From NCBI GenBank assembly GCA_016929335.1, contig JAFGIY010000150.1, positions 1-41,226 of the forward strand: a DNA stretch of 41,226 nucleotides, read 5' to 3'. This DNA comes from Acidobacteriota bacterium (lineage in GTDB: Bacteria > Acidobacteriota > UBA6911). Positions 1 through 8,840 of this stretch are shown in pieces (position 1 is the stretch's first letter; every line of letters begins with the position of its first letter). The translations under genes and the position numbers were made by a program. The notes under the pieces are model-generated. The model searched no databases and had not been told where the DNA came from. It was given only the letters and a program-made list of their open reading frames with translations.

Positions 1-204
1 ATCTCCACGGATTCATCACTCTTGTCAACGCATGGGACAGCGCAGAGCGCTGCACCCTTTTCACCGATCGCCATAGGAAAGCGCAAATATTGATTGCAAA
101 TGGTTTTGAGGTCAAGACTTTGCGCTTTCCTATGGCGATCGGTGAAAAGGGTGGCCGAAGGCCCCATGCGTTGACTGGTTACAGCATTCTTCATCCGTGG
201 AGAT
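1..204. repeat. Long interrupted inverted repeat (MITE- or REP-like)
   Basis: Three nested pairs of complementary segments share one centre near position 103. Bases 1-12 pair with 193-204, 24-36 with 163-175, and 53-87 with 119-153, the last a perfect 35-bp match. Between the second and third pairs each arm holds its own small hairpin (38-52 and 153-163). The whole could fold as a cruciform or a very stable RNA stem. It encodes no ORF of note and no transposase. It may be a non-autonomous mobile element or a genome-wide repeat. The left edge of the window may cut it. Confidence 0.85.
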
Positions 205-448
205 CCGTGAAAATCCGTGGTTGATTCTGATATTTGTTTTATTCCAGGACAAACGAGTGCGTAGACGCGCGGGCTCAAATGCCTCTATCGAAGATAAATG
301 GGCTCATTCCGGCTAAATTGACTTCGGGATTCAGGATAAAGCGCAGTTCAGGAAAAGCACAGAGAAGCGGGAGTAACCAATTAGCGGTAACTGTATTCTG
401 ATCCGATATCCCAACAGATAGCCGTGTGATTTCTTTGCCGGCTGTATG
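205..448. other. Intergenic region downstream of hisF
   Basis: This stretch lies between the inverted repeat and the hisF stop codon. It begins with further short copies of the 'atccgtg' word that ends the repeat (205-220). No convincing gene, RNA or terminator with a T-tract was seen. Confidence 0.5.
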
Positions 449-1213
449 CTATGGCAAGACTTCGATGCCGGAGTTTCGCAGATGCTCTTTTACTTGTCTG
501 ATACTCAGAATCCGGAAGTGGAATACGGAAGCCGCCAGTAAAACGCTTGCCTTGCCATGCACTACCGCATCGGAAAAATCCTCCAATTTCCCGGCTCCTC
601 CCGACGCTATTACAGGCAGCCGCACAGCTTCGGCGATGGATTTGGTAAAATCGAGATCATATCCTGCCTGAGTTCCATCACCATCCATGCTGGTTGGAAG
701 GATTATTCCTGCGCCAAGCTCCTCGCATTGCCTGGCCCATTCGGCTGCGTCTTTGCCGACCGGCTTGGTGCCTCCGGAAACCACCAGCTCGAAACCCGAT
801 GGCATCGCATGATTGCGACGGGCATCTATGGCAATGGTTATGCAGCCGGATCCATATCTTTTAGCCGCTTCGCTGATCAGAGCGGGATGCTTCACTGCGG
901 CGCTGTTCATTGAAACCTTATCAGCCCCCGCTTCCAGCAGCATATAAATATCCGCCAATTCCGAAATGCCTCCACCAACGGTCAAGGGTATGCTGATGGT
1001 TGAGGAAACGTTCCTTACCCATTCTATCCGCGTTTTCCGATTCTCGACGGTAGCGGCTATATCAAGCATAGCCAGTTCGTCTGCGCCTTCCTGTTGGTAA
1101 AAGGAAGCGTTTCCCGCCGGATCGCCCGCGTCTTTAAGGTCGGTAAAATGAATACCCTTAACCACTCGCCCGTTTTTCATATCAAGGCATGGCATAATCT
1201 TGACCGGATTCAT
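449..1213 (-). CDS. hisF: Imidazole glycerol phosphate synthase cyclase subunit HisF
   Basis: HisF is the cyclase subunit of the HisFH complex. It turns PRFAR plus ammonia into imidazole glycerol phosphate and AICAR in histidine synthesis, in the cytosol. The 254-residue protein has the full (beta/alpha)8-barrel length. The two catalytic aspartates fall exactly at D11 (in PCLDMKNGRVVKG) and D130 (in IAIDARR), as in the Thermotoga enzyme, and the phosphate-binding LTVGGGI and VIASGGAG loops are intact. An in-frame ATG lies four codons upstream, but GGAGG at 1219-1223 sits correctly for the ATG at 1213. No hisH, hisA or other his gene is adjacent, so the partner glutaminase must be encoded elsewhere. 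It is the last gene of a leftward run. Confidence 0.93.
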   Translation of the reverse strand: MNPVKIMPCLDMKNGRVVKGIHFTDLKDAGDPAGNASFYQQEGADELAMLDIAATVENRKTRIEWVRNVSSTISIPLTVGGGISELADIYMLLEAGADKVSMNSAAVKHPALISEAAKRYGSGCITIAIDARRNHAMPSGFELVVSGGTKPVGKDAAEWARQCEELGAGIILPTSMDGDGTQAGYDLDFTKSIAEAVRLPVIASGGAGKLEDFSDAVVHGKASVLLAASVFHFRILSIRQVKEHLRNSGIEVLP

Positions 1214-1286
1214 AAATGCCTCCATCGGTGATATCAGCTTAAGCCATGGAGTTTAACCTGAAGGATTCAGGAGTCCAAGATTCAAA

Positions 1287-2528
1287 TTATTCATAGCGAA
1301 GAGCTTCGATAGGATCCAGCTGGGCTGCTTTCCGTGCCGGCCAGACTCCGAAGATCAGACCGATTCCTACCGATACGGTCAGGCCTGTGAAGACCGCCCA
1401 CAGCGGGATGTCGGTCGGCAGATCAGGGACGAACACGACGATAAGATAGCTTATCGCGACGGCAAAAATGATACCGAATATGCCGCCTATCCCGGTAAGA
1501 GTCATGGCTTCGAAGAGAAATTGCAGAATGATATCCTTTTTTGTGGCGCCAAGGGCTTTGCGCACACCGATTTCCCTGGTCCTTTCGGTGACAGACACCA
1601 GCATGATGTTCATTACACCAATTCCGCCCACAAGAAGGCCTACGCTGGAAATGGCGATCGCTACCGTTCCAATGATTGCTATCACGGAATCGAGCTGCTG
1701 GATGACGCGATCCGCCGTAGTCAGATCGAAGTCGTTGTTTTCGGATGTTTTGACGCCACGGCGGCGGCGCAAAAGGCTCTCTACTTCATCCATGGCTTGC
1801 GAACGCATGCCGGAGCGAGCCTGAATAAAGAGAAGATGATTATCCTCCCAGGGCGCCATTTTTCGAAAAGTGTTGTAGGGAATAATGACGCAATTATCTG
1901 TTTCACTGGTCGCCGATCCGGTTTTGCTCTTTTCCGCGACTCCAAGGATCGTGAAGGGATGTCCCTGGATGAGTATCTGTTTTCCGACAGGATCCGCGTT
2001 GGGCATCATTGCCTCGGCTGAATCCGGGCCTATGACGGCTACGCGCATCCGGTGTTCATCTTCGGATTCCGTAAAAAAACGTCCATTGCCGATTTTAACA
2101 TTTGCCACGGATCCATAATTCGGCGACACCGCCATAAACTCGGCATTTCTCAGCGTACTCCCCTTATATTGAACCTGTATTCGTGTGCTGAATGGCATGC
2201 CTCTCACGCTCACATCTGCCACAGAAGGGCACTGTTCCTTGATGGCCTGCGCATCCGCGACCGTCAGAGGTTTGCGCATCATTTCCTCACGCGGCCTGCG
2301 CCCCATTCCTCCGCCGACTCCCAAATTCAAGTGGAATGCGAAAATGTTGTTTGTACCCAAATCCTCGATTTGAGTAGCGATGCTATTTCTCATGCCCGCC
2401 AGAACCGACGCTATAACAATCACCGTCAATATCCCGACAACAATTCCGAGTATGGTCAAAAAGGAGCGGAATTTGTGGGCGATCAGCGTTTCAAACGCCA
2501 TTCCCAGGTTTTCACGATGATCTATCAT
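1287..2528 (-). CDS. MacB/FtsX-type ABC transporter permease
   Basis: This 413-residue inner-membrane permease has the MacB layout. A first membrane helix spans about residues 20-45, followed by a periplasmic domain to about residue 265 and three C-terminal helices. The FtsX core includes the characteristic GGIGVMNIMLVSVTERTREI stretch and a WPARKAAQLDPIEALRYE ending. There is no Walker A or B motif, so it lacks the fused ATPase of true MacB. Proteins of this family work by mechanotransmission, pushing substrates across the outer envelope rather than through the inner membrane. It follows a second, related permease by 79 bp, and the two probably form a heterodimer. The substrate cannot be told from sequence. 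Confidence 0.9.
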   Translation of the reverse strand: MIDHRENLGMAFETLIAHKFRSFLTILGIVVGILTVIVIASVLAGMRNSIATQIEDLGTNNIFAFHLNLGVGGGMGRRPREEMMRKPLTVADAQAIKEQCPSVADVSVRGMPFSTRIQVQYKGSTLRNAEFMAVSPNYGSVANVKIGNGRFFTESEDEHRMRVAVIGPDSAEAMMPNADPVGKQILIQGHPFTILGVAEKSKTGSATSETDNCVIIPYNTFRKMAPWEDNHLLFIQARSGMRSQAMDEVESLLRRRRGVKTSENNDFDLTTADRVIQQLDSVIAIIGTVAIAISSVGLLVGGIGVMNIMLVSVTERTREIGVRKALGATKKDIILQFLFEAMTLTGIGGIFGIIFAVAISYLIVVFVPDLPTDIPLWAVFTGLTVSVGIGLIFGVWPARKAAQLDPIEALRYE

Positions 2529-2550
2529 TTATGTCTGCCTGCAGAATCCT

Positions 2551-2607
2551 TATGGGGAGAGTCACCCGTGTCCCTTTAAAAAGGGGACACGGGTGACTGT
2601 CCCCATA
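2551..2607. repeat. Near-perfect inverted repeat between the two permease genes
   Basis: Arms 2551-2576 and 2582-2607 are complementary with two mismatches and enclose a 5-nt loop. The arms contain the GGGGACAGTCACCCGTGTCCC-type word. The element fills almost the whole gap between two co-directional permease genes and abuts the stop codon of the upstream one (2608). Its RNA would be a very stable stem. It lacks a following T-run, so it is more likely a dispersed repeat or mRNA-processing element than an intrinsic terminator. Confidence 0.85.
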
Positions 2608-3915
2608 TTATTCTCTCATTAGTGCAACGATTGGGTTTAGCTTTGATGCTTTATATGCCGGATAGATTCCGGAAATGACTCCGATTCCGCCGGACGTCAA
2701 TATCGCGAGGATAACATAGCTCAATGTAATGCGCATCGGGAAGCCGACGGCGCTTTCTATGATCAGGCATGCCCCATAGGCTACCAGAATGCCGAAGATC
2801 CCCCCAATGGAGGCGAGAAGCGCTGATTCAATCAGAAACTGCAGAAGTATGTCGGACCGCTTCGCACCAACTGCTTTGCGCGTTCCTACCTCCACCGTTC
2901 TTTCCGTAACCGTAACCAGCATGATATTCATAACCACAATTCCGCCGACTATCAGAGATATCAGCGTAATTGGAGTCACTACCATCGCAATATATCCGAA
3001 AATTTCACCCACCAATTCCTGAACCGCGCTGCTTGAAAGAATGTCGAAATCATCTTCATGCTTCGGACGCAGCTTATGCCGAACCCGCAGAATTTGTCGA
3101 ACTTCATCCTGAGTGGATTCGAGAGATTCATCCGAAGGAGCTCTCACCTGGAATTGAATGGACTGGCGGGTCCCGTACTTCTTAAGGAATGCCGTATAGG
3201 GTATGTAGACATTGTTATCCATCGACATCCCACCCATATTGCCATTCCGCGTCTCAACTCCAATTACCGTAAAATTTTCACCGCCCAACTTGATGTCTTT
3301 GCCAAGTGCTTCCGCAGGTCCAAACAGCTCGTCGCGTATCTGTGCCCCGATCACAGCGAGAGCCCGGGCATGCCTGACATCCAGGTTCGTGATAAAGCGT
3401 CCCTCCTCGATATCAAGCGATTGTATGTTGGGCAAATCTTCATTGACGCCCGAAACCCTGGCCTCATAAACAACGCGATTTCCCCTTTTAGCCTCGTCGG
3501 TCGCCCGGATCATAGGCGAAATTGCATCGCAGCCCTCGCATTTTTCTTCCACTGCGCGCATATCATCGGGATAGATGTTTTTGTTTCTCTTGTATATTTT
3601 TTCAAACTCTTCGTAGGAGACGTTTGTCCTGAGAAGCCGTGCCACGGTAAAAGTGTTGCTTCCAAATGTGGAGGACAGGCGCTGCCATACAAATGAACCC
3701 AGTCCCTCAATTGCGCCGCCGACCGCAACCACTGAAGCAACACCGATAATGATCCCCAGAAGAGTAAGCACAGATCGGAGTTTGTGCGTCCATATCGAAT
3801 CTACCGCGATGCAGAACGCCTCCCAGATCGCAGCGTAAGAGCGTCTTTTCCCGGCAGGCTTTTCACCTTGCGTGGATATGCCACCGGGCGTGGAATTGGA
3901 TAAGCTCATACTCAT
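2608..3915 (-). CDS. MacB/FtsX-type ABC transporter permease
   Basis: The 435-residue protein has the same architecture as its downstream neighbour. After a cytoplasmic N-tail of about 35 residues comes one membrane helix (TLLGIIIGVASVVAVGGAI), a large periplasmic domain, and an FtsX core with VGGIVVMNIMLVTVTERTVE. The C-terminus reads YPAYKASKLNPIVALMRE. No ATP-binding motifs are present. The start is uncertain among TTG 3918, ATG 3915 and ATG 3909; I chose the first ATG. The two permeases are diverged paralogues, consistent with a heterodimeric exporter or lipoprotein-type machine. No ATPase or HlyD-like adaptor gene lies nearby. Confidence 0.9.
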   Translation of the reverse strand: MSMSLSNSTPGGISTQGEKPAGKRRSYAAIWEAFCIAVDSIWTHKLRSVLTLLGIIIGVASVVAVGGAIEGLGSFVWQRLSSTFGSNTFTVARLLRTNVSYEEFEKIYKRNKNIYPDDMRAVEEKCEGCDAISPMIRATDEAKRGNRVVYEARVSGVNEDLPNIQSLDIEEGRFITNLDVRHARALAVIGAQIRDELFGPAEALGKDIKLGGENFTVIGVETRNGNMGGMSMDNNVYIPYTAFLKKYGTRQSIQFQVRAPSDESLESTQDEVRQILRVRHKLRPKHEDDFDILSSSAVQELVGEIFGYIAMVVTPITLISLIVGGIVVMNIMLVTVTERTVEVGTRKAVGAKRSDILLQFLIESALLASIGGIFGILVAYGACLIIESAVGFPMRITLSYVILAILTSGGIGVISGIYPAYKASKLNPIVALMRE

Positions 3916-4087
3916 CAACTCTAAAATATCGCGGTTATAAATACGCGCTGACGAGGCATAATACGTTCGAAAACCGTCAAATGTTCTTGCCCGTGCAAAT
4001 TATTTAGCAGCAATTTGTTTCAGAGAGGTCTTTCTATGTGGCTATTTTCCCCGGAAGGAAGTCCCGATTTCGAGAAAAGAAACCTTC

Positions 4088-5719
4088 CTAAGCCTTTCCT
4101 GTCCCTGCCTTTTTTGTACCGGAAGCCTTCACTTTTGCTGTCTTTGCCTTGTTAGTCCCGGATTTTTGTCCCGCCAGCTTCGCGGATGCTTTTGCGGAAT
4201 CATCTTTTGGGGAAGTCACAGTCTTCGGAAGATCTTCTGAGCAGAATGGGAGCTTAAGCCACACCCCTGCCCTAAGTATAGTCTTGGAGGAATAGTTATT
4301 GGCTCTTCGCAAATCATCAACTTTAACTTTATACCGGGATGCGATCCCATAAAGAGTTTCGCCGGATCTTACTTTGTGACGGCACCCGGATTTTGAGTCA
4401 ATCCTGACTTTTGCGGCCGGGAGTTCCGCCAGCTTCTCCTGAATATCGGGATCGATGTCGGCCGGAACCTTAAGCCGGAAATCCGGATAATTCGCAGGAG
4501 TCGTGAGGCCCCTTAACGAGGGATTCAGCTTCTTGAGCTCGTCGGTAGATGTGCGTAAAAGCCGCGCGGCTGTTCGGAGGTCGATAGGCTTCGAGATCGA
4601 AACCTCCGTATACTGGAGGGGTGGATCCAATTCAGTTGGAAGTCCATACTTTTCGGCATTCCGTCCCAGAATAACGCTGGCCTGGATAAGAGGAACGTGG
4701 TTTTTGGTTTCCTCCGGAAGCTTTTTCTTCAAATCAACCAACTGCCAGAAGTCATTCATTCCGGTCTTGTCAATAAGGCGCTTAACCTTTCCTTCGCCCC
4801 AGTTATAGGCAGCCAGAGCAAGATTCCAGTCTTTGAACATGTCGAACAGATCGTTCAGATAGCGGGCTGCGGCTCTGGTAGACTTTTCGGGATCGGAGCG
4901 TTCGTCGACATCACGCGTGACCTTCAGTCCATATCGGATGGCCGTCCCTTTCCCAAATTGCCATATCCCCTTAGCCTTTGCCTTGGATACGGCATGCGGT
5001 CGGAACATACTCTCGACTTGCGCAAGATATATAAGATCAAGAGGAATGGACTCTTCCCGAAATATCTTTTCAATCATCGGACGATAGCGTCCTGAGCGTA
5101 CCAATCCATCCTCAAAAACCTTGCGCCGCCGGTTCAAGTACAGGTCCAGCGATTTCAAAACCATTTCATTTACGGTTATAGGGATATCGTATTTGGTTTT
5201 GCCCAGATCAGCTACTATCGCATTCTGGAGTCCGGGATCTATGGTGATGGGAAGCAGATCGCTGCTGTCCAATTCATCCAATATCGCGGCCTCTTCCTCC
5301 TCGTCAACTTCAAATGGCACAATCAGATATCTGGATTCATCCTGCTGGATCCTCTGGATCAGGTCCTGGAAATATCCCTTAAGCACCGGAGTGGAAGTCA
5401 GATCCCAGCTGGACTGGAGTACCATGTCTACGGCTTTGTCGAATGCTTCCTGTGCCGAATCGGAATCACCCGTCTTTATCAATGCAGAACCTTCAAGATA
5501 TTTGGAGCGTGAAGATTTCATCAGCTCCATTATGCCGGCAGGAACACTTGCGTTTTCCGGAAGATATGCTGAATCATTGATAAGCGAAGCCTCTGCCGCC
5601 GGCGCGGGCGTAACGGCAGCGGAAGCCGAAGCGGTTTGCCCGATGATGGACAATTGAATTAAATAAAAACAGCAAATTGCCAGTATCAGGTACGTCGACC
5701 GGAACCTATTCATCTTCAT
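4088..5719 (-). CDS. mltD: Membrane-bound lytic murein transglycosylase with LysM domain (MltD-like)
   Basis: This enzyme cleaves peptidoglycan between MurNAc and GlcNAc, forming 1,6-anhydromuramyl ends, in the periplasm. An N-terminal signal or anchor helix (LILAICCFYLIQLSIIG) supports starting at ATG 5719 or 5713 rather than an upstream TTG at 5776 that would bury it. An acidic, helical spacer precedes the SLT domain. The catalytic Glu is in IYLAQVES (about residue 236), followed by GIWQF and AAYNWGEG. One LysM domain (about residues 450-493) binds glycan chains; E. coli MltD has two. The last 50 residues are a low-complexity Lys/Ala/Thr-rich basic tail. It is 112 bp downstream of ctpA and may be co-transcribed with it. 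Confidence 0.9.
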   Translation of the reverse strand: MKMNRFRSTYLILAICCFYLIQLSIIGQTASASAAVTPAPAAEASLINDSAYLPENASVPAGIMELMKSSRSKYLEGSALIKTGDSDSAQEAFDKAVDMVLQSSWDLTSTPVLKGYFQDLIQRIQQDESRYLIVPFEVDEEEEAAILDELDSSDLLPITIDPGLQNAIVADLGKTKYDIPITVNEMVLKSLDLYLNRRRKVFEDGLVRSGRYRPMIEKIFREESIPLDLIYLAQVESMFRPHAVSKAKAKGIWQFGKGTAIRYGLKVTRDVDERSDPEKSTRAAARYLNDLFDMFKDWNLALAAYNWGEGKVKRLIDKTGMNDFWQLVDLKKKLPEETKNHVPLIQASVILGRNAEKYGLPTELDPPLQYTEVSISKPIDLRTAARLLRTSTDELKKLNPSLRGLTTPANYPDFRLKVPADIDPDIQEKLAELPAAKVRIDSKSGCRHKVRSGETLYGIASRYKVKVDDLRRANNYSSKTILRAGVWLKLPFCSEDLPKTVTSPKDDSAKASAKLAGQKSGTNKAKTAKVKASGTKKAGTGKA

Positions 5720-5831
5720 CCGCGTGTATTGATGTCCCAAGGGGATATTGCGCGATATATCCCCAGTATCGAGCAATGAGAATCCGCTCCTAAATCGGCC
5801 GGGCTCTTGCGGCAGAACAAGGCGTGTATTT

Positions 5832-7502
5832 CTAACGAGCTGATTTCTCCGCCGTTGGAGCTGCCTGGCCCGAAGTCATGAGCAATTTTGCTTCAGGCAT
5901 TTGTTCCAGAGCTTTCAAAACTTGAGAATCCCCCTGAATTGCAGCTTTAAAACCTTCCTGAAGACCAAATGACGACGTATAAACTTCCTGCTTAATCCGT
6001 CTCTTAATAAAATCGACATTATTTATAATATCTTGATCCGTGAATTCTACATGCCGCTCAGTCAAGTATTCCTTAAAATCCGCCAGGATAGCATCCGTTA
6101 TTTCCAGGTTGGGTATGGTTTTTGGCGCCCGTTCGGAAGATGCCGAAACCTCCTCGCTTTTTATGGGCATTTGGAAATTGCTTGCCTCCGGCACTTCGCC
6201 TGAGGTGAGACGGCGAGCGTATTGAAAGAAAACATCTTTTGAAGCAAGCAGCGCTTCGAATTTGTTGAGTTCACGCGCCTGCTCAATCACATCAGGCGTA
6301 ATTCCTCCTCCACCATAAACCTTGCGTCCGCTATCGGTTGAGCTGGTTTCCCTCTTTCCCGTGTTTTCAGGAACGCTCTCATTTGAGTTCATGATGTATT
6401 CAAAGGTGGAACCTGAGTAGTCGCGCTGTATAAGACGGCCGCTTGGCGTGTAGTATTTGGCCGTCGTAAGGGCCATCCCTGTTTCATTATCAAGGTTAAA
6501 AATAGACTGTACCAGACCCTTGCCGAAACTTGTCTCTCCGACGATCAGCGCACGGTCATGATCCTGCAAAGATCCGGCAACAATTTCCGATGCGCTTGCG
6601 CTATGACGGTTGATCAGCACCACGACGGGAATCTGGATTTTTTCAGAGCTGGGAGCCTTGTAAGCCTTGGCGGATCCTTCAGCCCGGCCTTTGGTTGAAA
6701 CAACCAGTTCTCCGCGAGGAAGGAAGAAATCCGACACTTCAATCGCCTGATTTAACAAGCCCCCCGGATTATCCCGTAAATCCAATATCAAGCCTGATAG
6801 TTTTTCGCTATCCAGTTCTTTGAGCTTGCCCCTTAATTCATCAGAGGTGGATTCGGAGAAACGGTCAATCTTTATATAGCCGATTCCCTGTCGCAGATGG
6901 AAAGCGTACGGCACGGTGATTAGAGGGATTTCGTCCCGCTCGATTTTGAATTGAAGCGGATCACGAACGCCCGGTCGCTCAATTGTAATATTAACAGTCG
7001 TGCCGCGCGGTCCCTTGAGATGACTGACAACATCATCGGAGGTCCAATCATCAATGGGTTCACCCTCAATACGGGTAATTACATCGCCTGCGCGCAATCC
7101 TTTACGCTGGGCGGGTGTGCCAATTGCAGGCGGATCCACTATGACATGCCGCCCCTGATCGCGCAAAAGGGGGCGAACCCGGATTCCAAGTCCAAAATAT
7201 TTGCTGTGCTGATCTTCGCGAAGTCGCGCGAATTCTTTAGGATCGAAAAAGCTCGAGTGCGGATCCAATGCCCGCAGCATGCCTTTGATGGCGCTGTAAA
7301 CAAGCTTGTCGGGGCCGACCTTTTCAATATATGTCTTCTGTATTACATCAAGAGCTTCGGTAAAATTGGTAAGAAATTCGTTCGGTGAAGTCGAACCTGA
7401 TTGTGAGGATTTAACGACGGCATCGCTCCCCAATAGACCGCTCATCAGGGAAGACAAAACAATCACCGTAACAATTGCAATTATGGCAAATCTTTGCTTC
7501 AT
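5832..7502 (-). CDS. ctpA: S41 C-terminal processing peptidase (CtpA/Prc-like)
   Basis: This is a periplasmic serine protease of family S41 that trims or degrades envelope proteins from their C-termini. An uncleaved or signal helix (about residues 5-24) leads into a helical N-domain, a PDZ domain (about 105-185, with GLRAGDVITRIEG) and the protease core. The Ser-Lys dyad is visible as S303 in SASASE and K328 in GETSFGKGLVQ, with Q332 following. A C-terminal region of about 130 residues extends beyond the core. The gene starts a leftward unit with the transglycosylase gene. Tail-specific proteases are known to control murein hydrolase levels, so a link with the neighbour is plausible but inferred. 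A promoter is visible at 7541-7570. Confidence 0.92.
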   Translation of the reverse strand: MKQRFAIIAIVTVIVLSSLMSGLLGSDAVVKSSQSGSTSPNEFLTNFTEALDVIQKTYIEKVGPDKLVYSAIKGMLRALDPHSSFFDPKEFARLREDQHSKYFGLGIRVRPLLRDQGRHVIVDPPAIGTPAQRKGLRAGDVITRIEGEPIDDWTSDDVVSHLKGPRGTTVNITIERPGVRDPLQFKIERDEIPLITVPYAFHLRQGIGYIKIDRFSESTSDELRGKLKELDSEKLSGLILDLRDNPGGLLNQAIEVSDFFLPRGELVVSTKGRAEGSAKAYKAPSSEKIQIPVVVLINRHSASASEIVAGSLQDHDRALIVGETSFGKGLVQSIFNLDNETGMALTTAKYYTPSGRLIQRDYSGSTFEYIMNSNESVPENTGKRETSSTDSGRKVYGGGGITPDVIEQARELNKFEALLASKDVFFQYARRLTSGEVPEASNFQMPIKSEEVSASSERAPKTIPNLEITDAILADFKEYLTERHVEFTDQDIINNVDFIKRRIKQEVYTSSFGLQEGFKAAIQGDSQVLKALEQMPEAKLLMTSGQAAPTAEKSAR

Positions 7503-7540
7503 ATAGGGTTGGCTCCCACAGTGGCACTATCAGCGCGATG

Positions 7541-7570
7541 AGTATAGCATGCCGTCTGCAATAGTGACAA
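7541..7570 (-). promoter_or_regulatory. Probable sigma70 promoter of ctpA
   Basis: Read on the minus strand, -35 is TTGTCA (7565-7570), then an 18-nt spacer, then -10 TATACT (7541-7546) preceded by TGC, an extended -10. Each hexamer matches the consensus at five of six positions. Transcription would start near 7534, giving a leader of about 32 nt before the ctpA ATG at 7502. Confidence 0.65.
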
Positions 7571-7667
7571 GCTTAAGCCCGCATTTCTCTCAGGGTTTCG
7601 CGGCGAGGCCGCACAGGCAGGCATGGATGCCCGCTTCGCTGGCCTGCACGCGACCACGGCCGCCGTC

Positions 7668-7696
7668 TTGACTTCCTGTTTTTGCTAATCTAGACT
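7668..7696 (+). promoter_or_regulatory. Probable sigma70 promoter of tatAC
   Basis: TTGACT (7668-7673) is followed by a 17-nt spacer and TAGACT (7691-7696). Transcription would start near 7703, about 43 nt before the tatA ATG. It is divergent from the ctpA promoter, with about 100 bp between them holding GC-rich inverted segments. Confidence 0.55.
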
Positions 7697-7745
7697 TTAC
7701 CAACGATTTGGATGTTCGCCGTAAGCTGGGAAAGCAGGTGATGTC

Positions 7746-8021
7746 ATGGGCTCCTTGGGTTATCAGGAAATCATTATTATTTTTGTTCTTGCCCTTATCA
7801 TTTTCGGTCCCAGAAAACTGCCGGAACTCGGAAAAACCATAGGAAAGGGCCTGGCTGAATTTAAGAAAGCATCCAATGAGCTAAAGCAGACGTGGGAGGA
7901 TGAGGTCAAGTTAGATAAGGAGAAGGAAGCACTATCCGATATCGTGAAAGAGAGCACCATCCAACCGTCTGAAATCCTCAACGACAGCAGCAGTTCCGCA
8001 GAATCAAAAGATACTCAATGA
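7746..8021 (+). CDS. tatA: Sec-independent translocase subunit TatA/TatE
   Basis: TatA is the pore-forming subunit of the twin-arginine translocase, which exports folded proteins across the inner membrane. The 91-residue protein has one N-terminal membrane helix (about residues 7-20), then the hinge FGPRKLPELGKTIGKGLAEFKKA and an amphipathic helix, and ends in a charged, disordered tail. This is the usual TatA plan and length. An SD-like AGGTG precedes the ATG. Its stop overlaps the tatC start by four bases (ATGA), so the two are translationally coupled. No tatB is present, so a minimal TatAC system is likely unless another copy exists elsewhere. Confidence 0.95.
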   Translation: MGSLGYQEIIIIFVLALIIFGPRKLPELGKTIGKGLAEFKKASNELKQTWEDEVKLDKEKEALSDIVKESTIQPSEILNDSSSSAESKDTQ

Positions 8022-8809
8022 GTGACACAACCACCGAGTTGGAATCCGGAACAACCGCTCCCGAACCGGAAAGTGAATCGGGCAAAATGTCCTTCCTCGA
8101 GCACCTTGACGAGCTGCGCAAACGTTTGGTCCACATTGCCATATATACCTGCATTGGATTTGCCGTTTGCTGGGGCTTCCACAAACAGATATATGATTTC
8201 CTGGCAACACCAATAACCAAGTTATTGCCGGAGGGCATGAGTCTCGTCTATACCAGTCCCACCCAGGTATTCACGCTCTATATGAAGGTGTCGTTTTTAG
8301 CCGGCATCTTTCTGACTATTCCGCTGACTCTTTACGAAGTATGGAAATTCATTGCACCCGGGCTTTATAGAAAAGAAAAAAGATACGTTGTCCCCTTTCT
8401 TGTCTCCTCTATTGCTCTCTTCCTTTCAGGCGCGGCCTTTTGCTATTACATCGTGCTCCCCGCAGCATTTAAATTTCTGATCGATCTCGGCTCCTCATTC
8501 ATGCCAATGATCAAAATCGATGAATATCTTGATCTGATAAATATGATGCTGCTCGGATTTGGAATAATTTTTGAAATGCCGGTAATCGTGGCTTTCCTGT
8601 CAATATTCGGTCTGATCACCGCGGGTTTTCTCTGGAGGAAATTAAAATTCGCGCTTATAGGCATCGTTGTGCTCGCCGCATTATTGTCGCCGACGGGAGA
8701 CGCCTTCAATCTTCTGCTCTGGTCCGCACCTATGGTTTTTCTCTATATTATCAGTATTGGAGTCGCCGCCATTTTTGGCTGGCGGAGGAAGGTCAAGGGG
8801 CTGGCCTGA
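8018..8809 (+). CDS. tatC: Sec-independent translocase subunit TatC
   Basis: TatC is the receptor that binds twin-arginine signal peptides. The 263-residue protein opens with a polar tail of about 24 residues, then the signature MSFLEHLDELRKRL and six predicted membrane helices. Conserved elements visible include FTLYMKVSF, YEVWKFIAPGLY and the GFGIIFEMPV helix. It is full length and ends 31 bp before the convergent dusB stop. The gene is co-transcribed with tatA. Confidence 0.95.
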   Translation: MSDTTTELESGTTAPEPESESGKMSFLEHLDELRKRLVHIAIYTCIGFAVCWGFHKQIYDFLATPITKLLPEGMSLVYTSPTQVFTLYMKVSFLAGIFLTIPLTLYEVWKFIAPGLYRKEKRYVVPFLVSSIALFLSGAAFCYYIVLPAAFKFLIDLGSSFMPMIKIDEYLDLINMMLLGFGIIFEMPVIVAFLSIFGLITAGFLWRKLKFALIGIVVLAALLSPTGDAFNLLLWSAPMVFLYIISIGVAAIFGWRRKVKGLA

Positions 8810-8840
8810 GATTCAATTTTTGGGGCTCTGATCTGAGCGT

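Noticed and set aside
2551..2607. Intrinsic terminator between the permeases
   Set aside because: The stem is strong but has no T-run after it on either strand, and both genes run in the same direction.
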